Source: Rhodobiaceae bacterium
GTDB taxonomy: Bacteria > Pseudomonadota > Alphaproteobacteria > Puniceispirillales > Puniceispirillaceae
NCBI GenBank assembly: GCA_018624035.1
Contig: JAAZUU010000002.1
Coordinates: 1-54,963 of the forward strand
Direction: 5' to 3'
Length of the DNA: 54,963 bases
Part shown: piece after piece, positions 32,065-40,437 of the stretch
How positions within the stretch are numbered: position 1 is the first letter of the stretch
How the letters are laid out: the number at the start of each line of letters is the position of its first letter
Program-made: the position numbers and the translations under genes
The notes under the pieces: model-generated
The model's input: the letters and a program-made list of their open reading frames with translations, nothing else
Told to the model about the DNA's origin: nothing
Databases searched by the model: none

Positions 32065-32850
32065 ATGAGAAAGATACTAAGCATATTCGCCGCGGCGTTG
32101 CTGACTGTAACTTCGGTTACCATGGCAAAGGCTGGCGACCTGTCAGAAATTCTGGCCGATGGTGTTGTGAAGATTGCGGTTCCGGAATCCTTCGCCCCTT
32201 TCGGGTCCGTTGGCGCATCAGGTGAGCATGAAGGCTATGATGTCGATGTGGCGAAGCTGATCGCCGAAGACCTCGGGGTGAAGCTGGAACTTGTTCCGGT
32301 CGTATCCAAGCAACGTATCCCCTTCCTCGAGACCGATCGCGTAGACCTGGTGGTGTCGGTAATGGGCGCCAACCCGTCACGTGCCAAGTCGATCAATTTT
32401 TCCAGTGCCTACGCCCCGTTCTATTCGGGTGCCTTTGCATCATCGAAGCTGGATATCTCGTCTCCTGACGATCTGAGCGGACTGACTGTTGGCGTGACCG
32501 GAGGAACGCTGGAAGATCTGGAGCTTACAAAGGTTGCCCCGTCCGACGCGAAGATCACGAGGTTTGGCGACAATGCGGCCACCCTGAGCGCCTTCACCTC
32601 CGGTCAGGTTCAGGTGCTCGTCACCGGCAACACGGCTGCCGCGTCCCTTACCGAGGCGGACCCGAACCTTGATCTTGAGCGCAAATACATCATCAAGGAC
32701 AGCCCGTGTTTCATCGGCGTCAAAAAGGGAAATGAGGATCTGCTGCGCTGGGTGAATGTCTTCATCCTGCACAAGAAACTTGGCGGCAACCTCGATGCCA
32801 TTTCCAGAAAATGGCTGGGTCAGGCCCTGCCACCCCTGCCGGCCCTGTAG
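32065..32850 (+). CDS. Periplasmic amino-acid-binding protein (family 3)
   Basis: A 261-residue extracytoplasmic binding protein. A signal peptide is clear (MRKILSIFAAALLTVTSVTM, cleavage after AKA near residue 23). EGYDVDVAKLIAEDLGVKLE and LVVSVMGANPSRAKSINFS are the two hinge-side blocks of the glutamine/histidine-binding family. ATG 32065 has agaaagg upstream. The ligand cannot be predicted; it is the specificity component for the two permeases and the ATPase around it. Confidence 0.92.
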   Translation: MRKILSIFAAALLTVTSVTMAKAGDLSEILADGVVKIAVPESFAPFGSVGASGEHEGYDVDVAKLIAEDLGVKLELVPVVSKQRIPFLETDRVDLVVSVMGANPSRAKSINFSSAYAPFYSGAFASSKLDISSPDDLSGLTVGVTGGTLEDLELTKVAPSDAKITRFGDNAATLSAFTSGQVQVLVTGNTAAASLTEADPNLDLERKYIIKDSPCFIGVKKGNEDLLRWVNVFILHKKLGGNLDAISRKWLGQALPPLPAL

Positions 32851-32928
32851 GTCGCCTTAACCTTCGGAGGGGTGACAACCGGCACCTCGGGTTTTCGCCC
32901 CTCCCATCCTCCAGAGCGAGCACTGCAT

Positions 32929-33681
32929 ATGCCAAAGAACGCGGAAGACGCCATCGTGAAGATGGAGAAGGTCAACAAGTGGTTTGACGATTTCCAGGCC
33001 ATCTGTGACGTCGACCTGACGATTTTCGAGGGTGAGAGAATCGTGATTTGCGGGCCATCAGGTTCCGGCAAGTCCACATTGATACGGTGCCTGAATGGCC
33101 TTGAGCAACATCAGTCAGGGACAATTACCGTTCATGGCACCGAATTGACCGGCAAGGATTCAGCTGTGCGACAGGTGCGTGAGAATGTTGGAATGGTCTT
33201 CCAGCAATTCAATCTGTTCCCACACCTCACCGTTCTTGAGAACTGCACGCTGGCGCCGATCAGCAACGGGAAACTGGACGAAAATGCAGCCCACGAAAAA
33301 GCCATGGAATATCTTGAAAGGGTACAGATTCCGGAACAGGCGGACAAACTGCCCGGGCAATTGTCAGGTGGCCAACAGCAACGCGTCGCGATAGCAAGGG
33401 CGCTTTGTATGGAGCCAAAGCTGATGCTCTTTGACGAGCCGACCTCCGCCCTCGATCCGGAAATGATCAAGGAGGTTCTTGATACCATGGTGAGTCTCGC
33501 CGAGGACGGAATGTCGATGATCTGTGTGACGCATGAATTGAATTTTGCGAAAAGCGTGGCCCACCGGATTATCTTCATGGACAATGGCAGGATCGTCGAG
33601 GACCAGCCACCCGATGATTTCTTTGAACGGCCGAAATCAGCGCGCGCGAAACTGTTTCTGGACCAGATACTCAGCCATTGA
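32929..33681 (+). CDS. Amino-acid ABC transporter ATP-binding protein
   Basis: About 250 residues: Walker A GPSGSGKST, Q-loop near QQFNLFPHLTV, signature LSGGQQQRVAIARAL, Walker B LMLFDEPTSALDPE and the switch histidine in VTHEL. It is the GlnQ/HisP-type ATPase for the two permeases upstream. I use ATG 32929, which fits relatives; a GTG at 32872 would add 19 residues. Confidence 0.93.
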   Translation: MPKNAEDAIVKMEKVNKWFDDFQAICDVDLTIFEGERIVICGPSGSGKSTLIRCLNGLEQHQSGTITVHGTELTGKDSAVRQVRENVGMVFQQFNLFPHLTVLENCTLAPISNGKLDENAAHEKAMEYLERVQIPEQADKLPGQLSGGQQQRVAIARALCMEPKLMLFDEPTSALDPEMIKEVLDTMVSLAEDGMSMICVTHELNFAKSVAHRIIFMDNGRIVEDQPPDDFFERPKSARAKLFLDQILSH

Positions 33682-33684
33682 GAC

Positions 33685-33764
33685 AGATACATACGGTGTC
33701 AGATACATATGATGTCAGATACATATGATGTCAGGCACATATGGTGTCAGGCACATATGGTGTC
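33685..33764. repeat. Five tandem 16-bp units with a CATATG core
   Basis: Units: agatacatacggtgtc, agatacatatgatgtc (twice, identical), aggcacatatggtgtc (twice, identical), then a decayed sixth copy at 33765-33780. Adjacent identical pairs show stepwise duplication. Each unit is an imperfect palindrome around catatg. The array lies between the end of the ABC ATPase gene and the 3' end of the convergent tRNA-Gly gene, so it is not in an obvious promoter. Confidence 0.92.
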
Positions 33765-33808
33765 AGGTATTGGGTATTTCACACCCCGACACCGCAGGAT
33801 GAGGCAAA

Positions 33809-33884
33809 TGGAGCGGGCGACGGGGTTCGAACCCGCGACTCCGAGCTTGGGAAGCTCGTGCTCTACCAACTGAGCTACACCCGC
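33809..33884 (-). tRNA. tRNA-Gly (anticodon CCC)
   Basis: The minus strand folds as a 76-base cloverleaf. The acceptor stem gcgggtg pairs with cgcccgc (one G-T pair), and CCA is encoded. The D arm has agctcagttggtagagc. The anticodon stem is cgagc/gctcg with loop ttcccaa, giving anticodon CCC (33849-33851 on the plus strand). The T arm is cgggttcgaacccc-like. It reads the glycine codon GGG. Confidence 0.97.
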
Positions 33885-34042
33885 AAACCGCCCGAAGTCT
33901 GTCGGTTTTAAACTGTCCGGACAAGTGATTTTTCGAAGGGTTTGCGCTGTCGCCCGGACCGGCTGTTTTCGTGCGAACCAGCCACAGACACCTAACCTGT
34001 TGCCTTGACCGGCCTTTAACGCCATATAGGCTCAGGGGAAAG

Positions 34043-34090
34043 AACGCATGTAAGGGCGCATGTAAGGGCGCCTGCCGGGGCGCACCGCGG
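34043..34090. repeat. 12-bp tandem units upstream of folE
   Basis: aacgcatgtaag, ggcgcatgtaag, ggcgcctgccgg and ggcgcaccgcgg: four consecutive 12-base units, the first two nearly identical. They end 20 bases before the folE start, so they lie in its leader. Confidence 0.75.
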
Positions 34091-34110
34091 CAGAGCGGCA
34101 GAGGGACGTG

Positions 34111-34743
34111 ATGACACCATATGACAACGCCAACGGCAAACCCGCCAAGCCGGCCGATCAACAGGATACTGCCGCGCGTCCGACGCGCGAAGAGGCCGAG
34201 GCCGCCGTCGAGACCTTGCTCCGCTGGATGGGCGAATCCCCGGCGCGCGAGGGGCTGGCCGACACACCGGCCCGCGTGGTCCGCGCCTGGGAGGAATTCT
34301 GTTCCGGTTATGGCGAGGATCCCGCCGCGCTGCTGAGCAGCACCTTCGACGAGGTAGAGGGCTATGACGATATGGTGATGCTGCGCTCGATCCGCATGGA
34401 GAGCCATTGCGAGCATCATCTCGTGCCGATTCTCGGCACCGCCCATATCGCCTATCTTCCCGACCGGCGCGTTGTCGGCATTTCTAAGCTGGCGCGGGTG
34501 CTGGACAGTTTCGCCCGTCGTCTGCAGACGCAGGAAACGCTGACAGCGCAGGTTGCCGACTGTATCCAGACAGCATTGCAGCCGCGCGGCGTGGCGGTGC
34601 TGATCGACGCGCAGCATCAATGCATGACGACCCGCGGCGTTCACAAACCGGATGTGTCGATGGTCACGACCCGCTTCACCGGTGCCTTTCAGGACGACCA
34701 AGACCTTCGCAACAGGTTCCTCGACCAGGCACGGCATCTCTGA
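34111..34743 (+). CDS. folE: GTP cyclohydrolase I
   Basis: A 210-residue enzyme that converts GTP to dihydroneopterin triphosphate, the first step of folate synthesis. The zinc ligands are in MESHCEHHLVPI (Cys and His) and QHQCMTTRGVHK (second Cys); GISKLARVLDSFARR is the conserved helix. ATG 34111 is used; a GTG lies directly before it at 34108. The first 25 residues are variable, as in relatives. Confidence 0.96.
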   Translation: MTPYDNANGKPAKPADQQDTAARPTREEAEAAVETLLRWMGESPAREGLADTPARVVRAWEEFCSGYGEDPAALLSSTFDEVEGYDDMVMLRSIRMESHCEHHLVPILGTAHIAYLPDRRVVGISKLARVLDSFARRLQTQETLTAQVADCIQTALQPRGVAVLIDAQHQCMTTRGVHKPDVSMVTTRFTGAFQDDQDLRNRFLDQARHL

Positions 34744-34883
34744 CGCTGGCTTGATCGCGGCTGGCAACCTTTACCCCTGCTGCCGGATTTTTGTGTGACC
34801 TTACCGGGTGATCGGCTATGCTCCCGGGAAAACGGCCCGCAAGACCGGGTCCCGCAACACTGGGAAAAACGGGTGCCCGAGAC

Positions 34884-36329
34884 ATGATCCTCTCACCGGT
34901 GCTGAACATCCTTGGCCTGCTGACCACCATTCTGGGGGCGGCTATGCTGATTCCGATGTGTGTTGACCTGTATTTCGGATCTTCCGACTGGCAGGTTTTT
35001 GCGCTCTCAGCGCTGCTGACCGCCTTTGTCGGCGTGTCGGTCTGGCTTGCCACCTCGCAGCGTGACGGGTTTGATCTGGGCCTGCGGCAGGCATTCCTGC
35101 TGACCAACGGGTCCTGGATCTCGATCGGTATCTTCGGTGCCCTTCCCTTCATGTTCTGCGAATTGCAGCTCAGCCTTACCGACGCCATTTTCGAATCGGT
35201 GTCGGGGATCACCACCACGGGATCGACCGTTCTGCAGGACATCGAGATGGCCTCGCCCGGGATTCTGATCTGGCGGGCCCTGCTGCAATGGCTCGGCGGA
35301 GTGGGAATCATCGTCATGGCGATGGCCGTGCTGCCGATGCTGTCGGTTGGCGGGATGCAGCTGTTCCGCACCGAATCCTACGACACCGCGGACAAGGTCG
35401 TGCCACGCGCGACACAGCTTGCCGGCGGTATCGGGCTTGTCTATGCGGGGCTGACCGCCAGCTGGGCGATCATGCTGTCGCTCGCCGGAATGAGCAATTT
35501 CGACGCGGTCGCGCATGCCATGACGACCATCGCAACCGGCGGCTATTCCACGCGCACGGCGTCGATCGCCGCCTTTGATTCGGTGGCCATCGAATGGATC
35601 ATCATCTTCGGCATGATCGTCGGCAGCCTGCCCTTTGCGCATTATCTGGCGATGGTCCGCGGTGGATGGCGGCCGCTTCTTCAGGATCCGCAGGTGCGAT
35701 GGTTCCTGGCACTGCTTGCCACGGTTGTTCTGGTGCTGATCTGGTTCCTCAGCAATGACGGCATGCCGGTCACGGTGGCGATCCGCCAGGCGAGCTTCAA
35801 CGCCGTCTCGATCATGACCGGGACCGGCTATGGTAGCGCGAATTTCTCCGCCTGGGGCGGCTTCGCCTCCACTCTGTTGCTGATCACCATGTTCATCGGG
35901 GGATGCGGCGGCTCGACAACCTGTGGCATCAAGATGTTCCGTCTGCAGGTTCTGGCGACGACCACGCGGGTTCAGATTGGCCGGCTGTTGCGCCCTCACG
36001 CGGTGATCCTCGCCTATTACAACCGCCGGCCGGTGGCAAACGAGGTGATGGATTCGGTGATGGGGTTCTTCTATCTCTACATCATCTGTTTCGTCGTTCT
36101 GGCAATCCTGCTTGGCGCCCTTGGCCTTGATTTCATCACCGCCCTGTCAGGCGCGGCGACCTCGATCAGCAATGTCGGGCCCGGGCTCGGCAATCTGATC
36201 GGGGCCGAAGGTAATTTCTCGTCATTGCCGGATCTGGCGAAATGGATCATGGCCTTCGGCATGCTGCTTGGCAGGCTCGAGCTGTTTACCGTTCTTGTCA
36301 TGCTGAACCCGGGATTCTGGCGCCGCTAG
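34884..36329 (+). CDS. trkH: Trk-type potassium uptake protein, membrane subunit
   Basis: About 481 residues with the fourfold M1-P-M2 architecture of TrkH/KtrB. The four filter loops are visible: SGITTTGSTVL, TTIATGGYSTR, SIMTGTGYGSAN and TSISNVGPGLG. It conducts K+ (or Na+) across the inner membrane, gated by the NAD-binding protein TrkA, which is not in this window. ATG 34884 gives a normal N-terminus; the frame upstream to 34818 is Pro/Arg-rich. Confidence 0.94.
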   Translation: MILSPVLNILGLLTTILGAAMLIPMCVDLYFGSSDWQVFALSALLTAFVGVSVWLATSQRDGFDLGLRQAFLLTNGSWISIGIFGALPFMFCELQLSLTDAIFESVSGITTTGSTVLQDIEMASPGILIWRALLQWLGGVGIIVMAMAVLPMLSVGGMQLFRTESYDTADKVVPRATQLAGGIGLVYAGLTASWAIMLSLAGMSNFDAVAHAMTTIATGGYSTRTASIAAFDSVAIEWIIIFGMIVGSLPFAHYLAMVRGGWRPLLQDPQVRWFLALLATVVLVLIWFLSNDGMPVTVAIRQASFNAVSIMTGTGYGSANFSAWGGFASTLLLITMFIGGCGGSTTCGIKMFRLQVLATTTRVQIGRLLRPHAVILAYYNRRPVANEVMDSVMGFFYLYIICFVVLAILLGALGLDFITALSGAATSISNVGPGLGNLIGAEGNFSSLPDLAKWIMAFGMLLGRLELFTVLVMLNPGFWRR

Positions 36330-36388
36330 GGGCGGCCATGGACGGCTGTCCAACAAGGTGACTGAAACCTGTGTAACGCCGACCCTTC

Positions 36389-36439
36389 GGCAGGATCATT
36401 CCAAGGGCAGAATCATTTCTAGGGCAGGATTACATTATC
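36389..36439. repeat. 17-bp tandem units at the end of the lipoprotein gene
   Basis: ggcaggatcattccaag, ggcagaatcatttctag and ggcaggattacattatc are three consecutive 17-base units. The third lies in the C-terminal codons of the lipoprotein gene, the others just beyond its stop. Confidence 0.7.
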
Positions 36440-37012
36440 GAGTTTGGCAAGTTCGGTCCGCGCCTGGCTGTCCAGCCCGACAAGCGCCCTGTTCAGACAC
36501 CCGTTCACCGCGCGCTGTACATCATTCGCCGAGGATGATTCCGGGATTGTCACGGAATGCGAGGCGGCCAGCTTGATCATCGCCTGCGACCCGCCAACAG
36601 GTTGCAGCCACATCAGCTGTGCCTCGAACTCGACCCTGATCTCGCTGTCCTGCTGGTCGGTCAGCGCGCTGGCCAGACCGGTCTGCGGCGGCAGCTTGAC
36701 CTTGGTGACCGCGGCACGGGTGATATCGAGGATCATTTCACCGCTGCCCCCTGCCGGTATCAGCACTCCGGTCGCCCATTGCGACACAAGGTTGCCGGGA
36801 TAGGGCTGCTGCAGATGGCCAATATAGGGAGGCTTGATGGGCATCTCCCAGTTCTCGATGATCTCGAGCTGTCTGGCATTCAGCGGCAAGGCCTCGAACC
36901 CGGCCGACTTGACCGATACCGGCGCCGGTGCCGGGGAGGTGGCCGTGCAGGCTGCAAGGGCCAGCCACAGCATAAACATTGGCATCGCCAAGGTGACCAC
37001 GCGCTTGAGCAT
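36419..37012 (-). CDS. Predicted lipoprotein of unknown function
   Basis: About 197 residues. From ATG 37012 the N-terminus is a lipoprotein signal (MLKRVVTLAMPMFMLWLALAAC) with the lipobox LAAC and acceptor Cys at residue 22. The mature part has no domain I recognise; WEMPIKPPYIGHLQQPYPGN and SDQQDSEIRVEFEAQL-like segments are soluble. It probably sits on the inner leaflet of the outer membrane. It lies downstream of hslO in the same direction with a gap of about 70 bases. Confidence 0.72.
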   Translation of the reverse strand: MLKRVVTLAMPMFMLWLALAACTATSPAPAPVSVKSAGFEALPLNARQLEIIENWEMPIKPPYIGHLQQPYPGNLVSQWATGVLIPAGGSGEMILDITRAAVTKVKLPPQTGLASALTDQQDSEIRVEFEAQLMWLQPVGGSQAMIKLAASHSVTIPESSSANDVQRAVNGCLNRALVGLDSQARTELAKLDNVILP

Positions 37013-37080
37013 CTTTCGGCATCTCCCCGTTTGACCGGATTTGGTCAATACGACAAGAAGGCGGCATGATTATGGCGACA

Positions 37081-38034
37081 TCACTGTCGCGTCAGGGTCG
37101 TATTCGCGAAGGGCGGCTCGATGGAGCGTGTGGTCTTGCAGAACTCGCAGGTGACATCGATGGTGCCTGACTCCGTTACCAGATCGGCCAGTTCGGCTGC
37201 GGACATGCGTTCCAGAACCGCAACCACCCTGTCAGGACTGCACCGGCATCTGTCCTCGACCGGTTGCGCCGGTGCCACATGCGGGCGAAGTGAATTGAAC
37301 AGCCGGAAAATCAACGCCTCAGGCGCCAGATCAGGGTCGACAAGCTCTTCGCGGCGGACCGAACGAAGCAGCATTTCCGCCGTCGTCCAGGCATCATCCC
37401 GGGAATCACGCGAAACACCGGCAAGCCTGCCACCATCAGCGGCCACGCGCTGCACCATCATCGCGCTGGCTGTCCAGCTGTCTCCTGTCCGCCCGGCCGC
37501 GGCGACAATGTGGCTGTCAACCTGCTCGGAATTGGCGAACCAGGCCGTCGCGGCGTCGCTCAAAGTCTCGCCACTCAGTTCAACGATACCCTGATAACGG
37601 CCATTCTCGCTTCCCTGGTCGACGGTGAAGGCCGCATAGCCGGAGCCAAGAAGCGCCGGAACGCTGGCTGGCAGGCTTTCCGCCATGTCTATCCCGACCG
37701 GTGGCGGCGCGCCCTCGTCAAAAGCGGTATAGCCACGCAGCGCGCCTTCCGAGGTCATGTCGGCAAGAAGCGTCTTCACATAGCCGTCGCCCTTGGCCTG
37801 CAGGGTGAACACGCCGTTAAACTTCATGAAGGTCGACAGGCAGGCGGCAATGGCCATGGCCTCGGCCTGAAGGCTGGCTACCGCCTCGGGATAACCATGG
37901 CGTGTCAGAATCCGGGTCGCCGGTACGCCGACACTGGCGAACCGCCCCCTGATCAGCGCGGTATCGTCAGTCTCGCCGGCAAGATAGAAGGGCACGATCT
38001 GCGCGCCGGCGCTGCCTGCATCGATTGACGCCAC
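37081..38034 (-). CDS. hslO: Redox-regulated chaperone Hsp33
   Basis: About 317 residues. The C-terminal zinc switch has the CxC...CxxC pattern: RCRCSPDRV near residue 250 and CEFC near 300. On oxidation the zinc is lost and the protein becomes an active holdase. I choose GTG 38034 (MASIDAGSAGAQIVPFYLAG) with ggaga just upstream; the longer frame runs antisense through argF. It follows argF in the same direction. Confidence 0.93.
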   Translation of the reverse strand: MASIDAGSAGAQIVPFYLAGETDDTALIRGRFASVGVPATRILTRHGYPEAVASLQAEAMAIAACLSTFMKFNGVFTLQAKGDGYVKTLLADMTSEGALRGYTAFDEGAPPPVGIDMAESLPASVPALLGSGYAAFTVDQGSENGRYQGIVELSGETLSDAATAWFANSEQVDSHIVAAAGRTGDSWTASAMMVQRVAADGGRLAGVSRDSRDDAWTTAEMLLRSVRREELVDPDLAPEALIFRLFNSLRPHVAPAQPVEDRCRCSPDRVVAVLERMSAAELADLVTESGTIDVTCEFCKTTRSIEPPFANTTLTRQ

Positions 38035-38077
38035 ATGTCTCTCCGCTGTGTTGACGGGCCGCCAGCCCGGGTTTCGC

Positions 38078-38986
38078 CTAATTGCCGGCCATGCACCAGG
38101 ACAGGATGGCCTTTTGCGCATGAAGCCTGTTCTCGGCCTCGTCAAACACCGCCGATTGCGGGCCGTCAATGACCTCGGCGGTGATTTCCATGCCGCGCCA
38201 GGCCGGAAGGCAATGCAGAACGATGGCATCGCCAGCCGCCATTTCGAGAAGTTCGCGATTGACCTGGAACGGCCTGAAATCCTCGCGCCGGCTACCTTCC
38301 TCATCGCCCATTGAAATCCAAACATCGGTCACCAGGGTCTGGCTGCCGGTGGCCGCCTCGATCGCCGAATCATACAGCACCAGATCGGCGCCCTCGGCCC
38401 GTGCCCAGGCCAGAAGCTCAGCCGAAGGGGCATAACCTTCCGGACAGGCAAGCCGCAGTTGGAAACCGAACCTTGCCGCCGCCTCGATCCAGCTTGCCGC
38501 CACATTGTTGCCGTCGCCAATCCAGGTCACGATCTGGCCATCAAGCGCGCCATGCCGTTCGATCATCGTCTGCAGATCGGCCATGATCTGACAGGGGTGC
38601 GAACGTTCGGTCAGCGCGTTGACCACCGGCACGCTGGCATGCGCGGCCAGTGTCAACAGGGTCTCATGCGCAAAGCAGCGGATGGTGATGGCGTCGACAT
38701 AGCGCGACAGCACGCGCGCCGTATCCTCGATGCTTTCACCACGGCCAATCTGCAGATCCTGCGCCGAAAGCATGAGCGGCGTGCCACCAAGCTGTGTGAT
38801 TCCAACCTCGAAAGACACACGGGTGCGGGTCGAGGGTTTCTCGAAGATCATCGCCACGCTTTTGCCGGCAAGCGGTTTGGCCGTTTCGGCTCCCGCCTTC
38901 AGCGCCGCCTTTGTTGCCGCGGCATCATCCAGCATCACCTGCAGCGTTTCGGTGCTGAAATCCCTGATATCCAGAAAATGTCGCAT
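38078..38986 (-). CDS. argF: Ornithine carbamoyltransferase
   Basis: A 302-residue enzyme that joins carbamoyl phosphate and ornithine to give citrulline in arginine synthesis. The signatures are the carbamoyl-phosphate site EKPSTRTRVSFE, HPCQIMADL, and the ornithine-site HCLPAWRG. ATG 38986 overlaps the argD stop by one base (TAATG), so argD-argF form a coupled pair. Confidence 0.97.
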   Translation of the reverse strand: MRHFLDIRDFSTETLQVMLDDAAATKAALKAGAETAKPLAGKSVAMIFEKPSTRTRVSFEVGITQLGGTPLMLSAQDLQIGRGESIEDTARVLSRYVDAITIRCFAHETLLTLAAHASVPVVNALTERSHPCQIMADLQTMIERHGALDGQIVTWIGDGNNVAASWIEAAARFGFQLRLACPEGYAPSAELLAWARAEGADLVLYDSAIEAATGSQTLVTDVWISMGDEEGSRREDFRPFQVNRELLEMAAGDAIVLHCLPAWRGMEITAEVIDGPQSAVFDEAENRLHAQKAILSWCMAGN

Positions 38987-40218
38987 TAGAGCCTGTCCTG
39001 TTGAGGGGTCTGCCGAGAATTCATCCCGGCAAGGGCCGTGTCGAAGCTCTTTACCGCCAGCCTGATCTCGTCCTCGCAGATGATCAGCGGCGGCAGGAAG
39101 CGGACGGTATTCTCGCCGGCTGGCACGGTCAGTATTTTCAGTTCGCGAAGCGCCGCCACCAGATCGCCGGCCGGCACGGAATCGGCGAGCCGCACCCCAC
39201 ACAGGAAACCGCGCCCGCGGATTTCTGCAATGGCATCCGGATGGCGCGCGGCCACCTCGGCCAGCAGGCCGCGCATGACATCGGCGCGGCGGCGTACATC
39301 CTCAAGAAACCCCGGCGCCGTCACCTCGTCGAGAATGACCTCGGCCACCGCCATCGCCAGCGGATTGCCGGCAAAGGTCGAGCCATGCGTTCCCGGGGTC
39401 ATGGCGTTGCCGACCGCCTCGCTTGCGATGACCGCGCCAACCGGAAACCCGCCACCAAGACCCTTCGCCATGGCGATGATGTCGGGCTTGATTCCGGAGG
39501 TCTGATAGGCGAACAGCGTGCCGGTACGGCCAATGCCTGATTGCACCTCGTCGGCGATGACGAGCGTGCCGAACTCATCGGCCGCCTCGCGGACACCGCG
39601 AAGATAGTCATCCGGCGCGTCCCGCGCGCCGCCCTCGCCCTGCACGGGCTCGATCATCACCGCCGCGACATGCTCGCCAAGCGCGGCGCGAAGCTCGTTC
39701 AGGTTGCCGAAGGGGACATGGTCGAAACCATCCGGCATCGGGCCGAAACCGGTCCGGTTCACCGGCTTGTCGGTGGCCGCAAGCATGCCGAGTGTCCGCC
39801 CGTGGAATGACCCGGTGGCGCACAGGATGGTCGTGCGATCGGGCTGCCCGTTTTCGTAGGCGGCGCGGCGCGCCATCTTCACCGCGGATTCATTGGCCTC
39901 GGCGCCCGAATTGCAGAAATAGACCTGATCCAGACCGGTCAAGGAGGTCAGTTTCCCAGCCACACGCTCCTGCCCCGGAATCCGGTAGAGGTTCGATGTA
40001 TGCCACAGCTTGCCAGCCTGGTCACGAAGTGCCTCGATCAACCGCGGATGCGAATGGCCAAGTGTGTTTACAGCGATGCCGCTGGCGCAGTCGAGATAGC
40101 GATCACCATCCTCGGTGATCAGCCAGCACCCGTCCCCGCGAACGAAGGACAGATCGGCGCGGCCATAGGTTTTCATTACCGCCGATGTCGGCGTCTTGGC
40201 TGGTTGCGAGGCGGTCAT
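38986..40218 (-). CDS. argD: Acetylornithine aminotransferase
   Basis: A 410-residue class III PLP aminotransferase. The PLP lysine is in IIAMAKGLGGGFPVGAV and the cofactor aspartate in IADEVQSGIGRTG. It transfers an amino group to N-acetylglutamate semialdehyde, and in many bacteria also acts in lysine synthesis. ATG 40218 gives MTASQPAKTPTSAVMKTYGR; a later ATG in that sequence is also possible. It is directly upstream of argF. Confidence 0.95.
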   Translation of the reverse strand: MTASQPAKTPTSAVMKTYGRADLSFVRGDGCWLITEDGDRYLDCASGIAVNTLGHSHPRLIEALRDQAGKLWHTSNLYRIPGQERVAGKLTSLTGLDQVYFCNSGAEANESAVKMARRAAYENGQPDRTTILCATGSFHGRTLGMLAATDKPVNRTGFGPMPDGFDHVPFGNLNELRAALGEHVAAVMIEPVQGEGGARDAPDDYLRGVREAADEFGTLVIADEVQSGIGRTGTLFAYQTSGIKPDIIAMAKGLGGGFPVGAVIASEAVGNAMTPGTHGSTFAGNPLAMAVAEVILDEVTAPGFLEDVRRRADVMRGLLAEVAARHPDAIAEIRGRGFLCGVRLADSVPAGDLVAALRELKILTVPAGENTVRFLPPLIICEDEIRLAVKSFDTALAGMNSRQTPQQDRL

Positions 40219-40437
40219 GTCGAATTCCGTTCCATCGGCCCGTTCATTGACCGGACCATGATCATTCAGCATCACATTCCGGACACCCCGGCGGCGCGCC
40301 CGGCCCATACCCCAAAAACCAAACCACCAGCACGTCGGCGACGGCACCGGTGGTTCTGTTCGCGGCATCGGAAAGGTGTCAAATTCGGCATTTCCGGCAA
40401 ACTTGTCAAGGCGTTTGCGGGTCCGTGTCCGATCCGG

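Noticed and set aside
33685-33780. CRISPR array
   Set aside because: Units are 16 bp, directly abutting with no spacers, and no cas gene is near.
33809-33884. Integrated element using tRNA-Gly as attachment site
   Set aside because: No integrase gene and no duplicate of the tRNA 3' end could be found by eye in the window.
40219-40437. RNA gene between argD and dcd
   Set aside because: I looked for a cloverleaf or strong hairpin and found only GC-rich sequence without a consistent fold.
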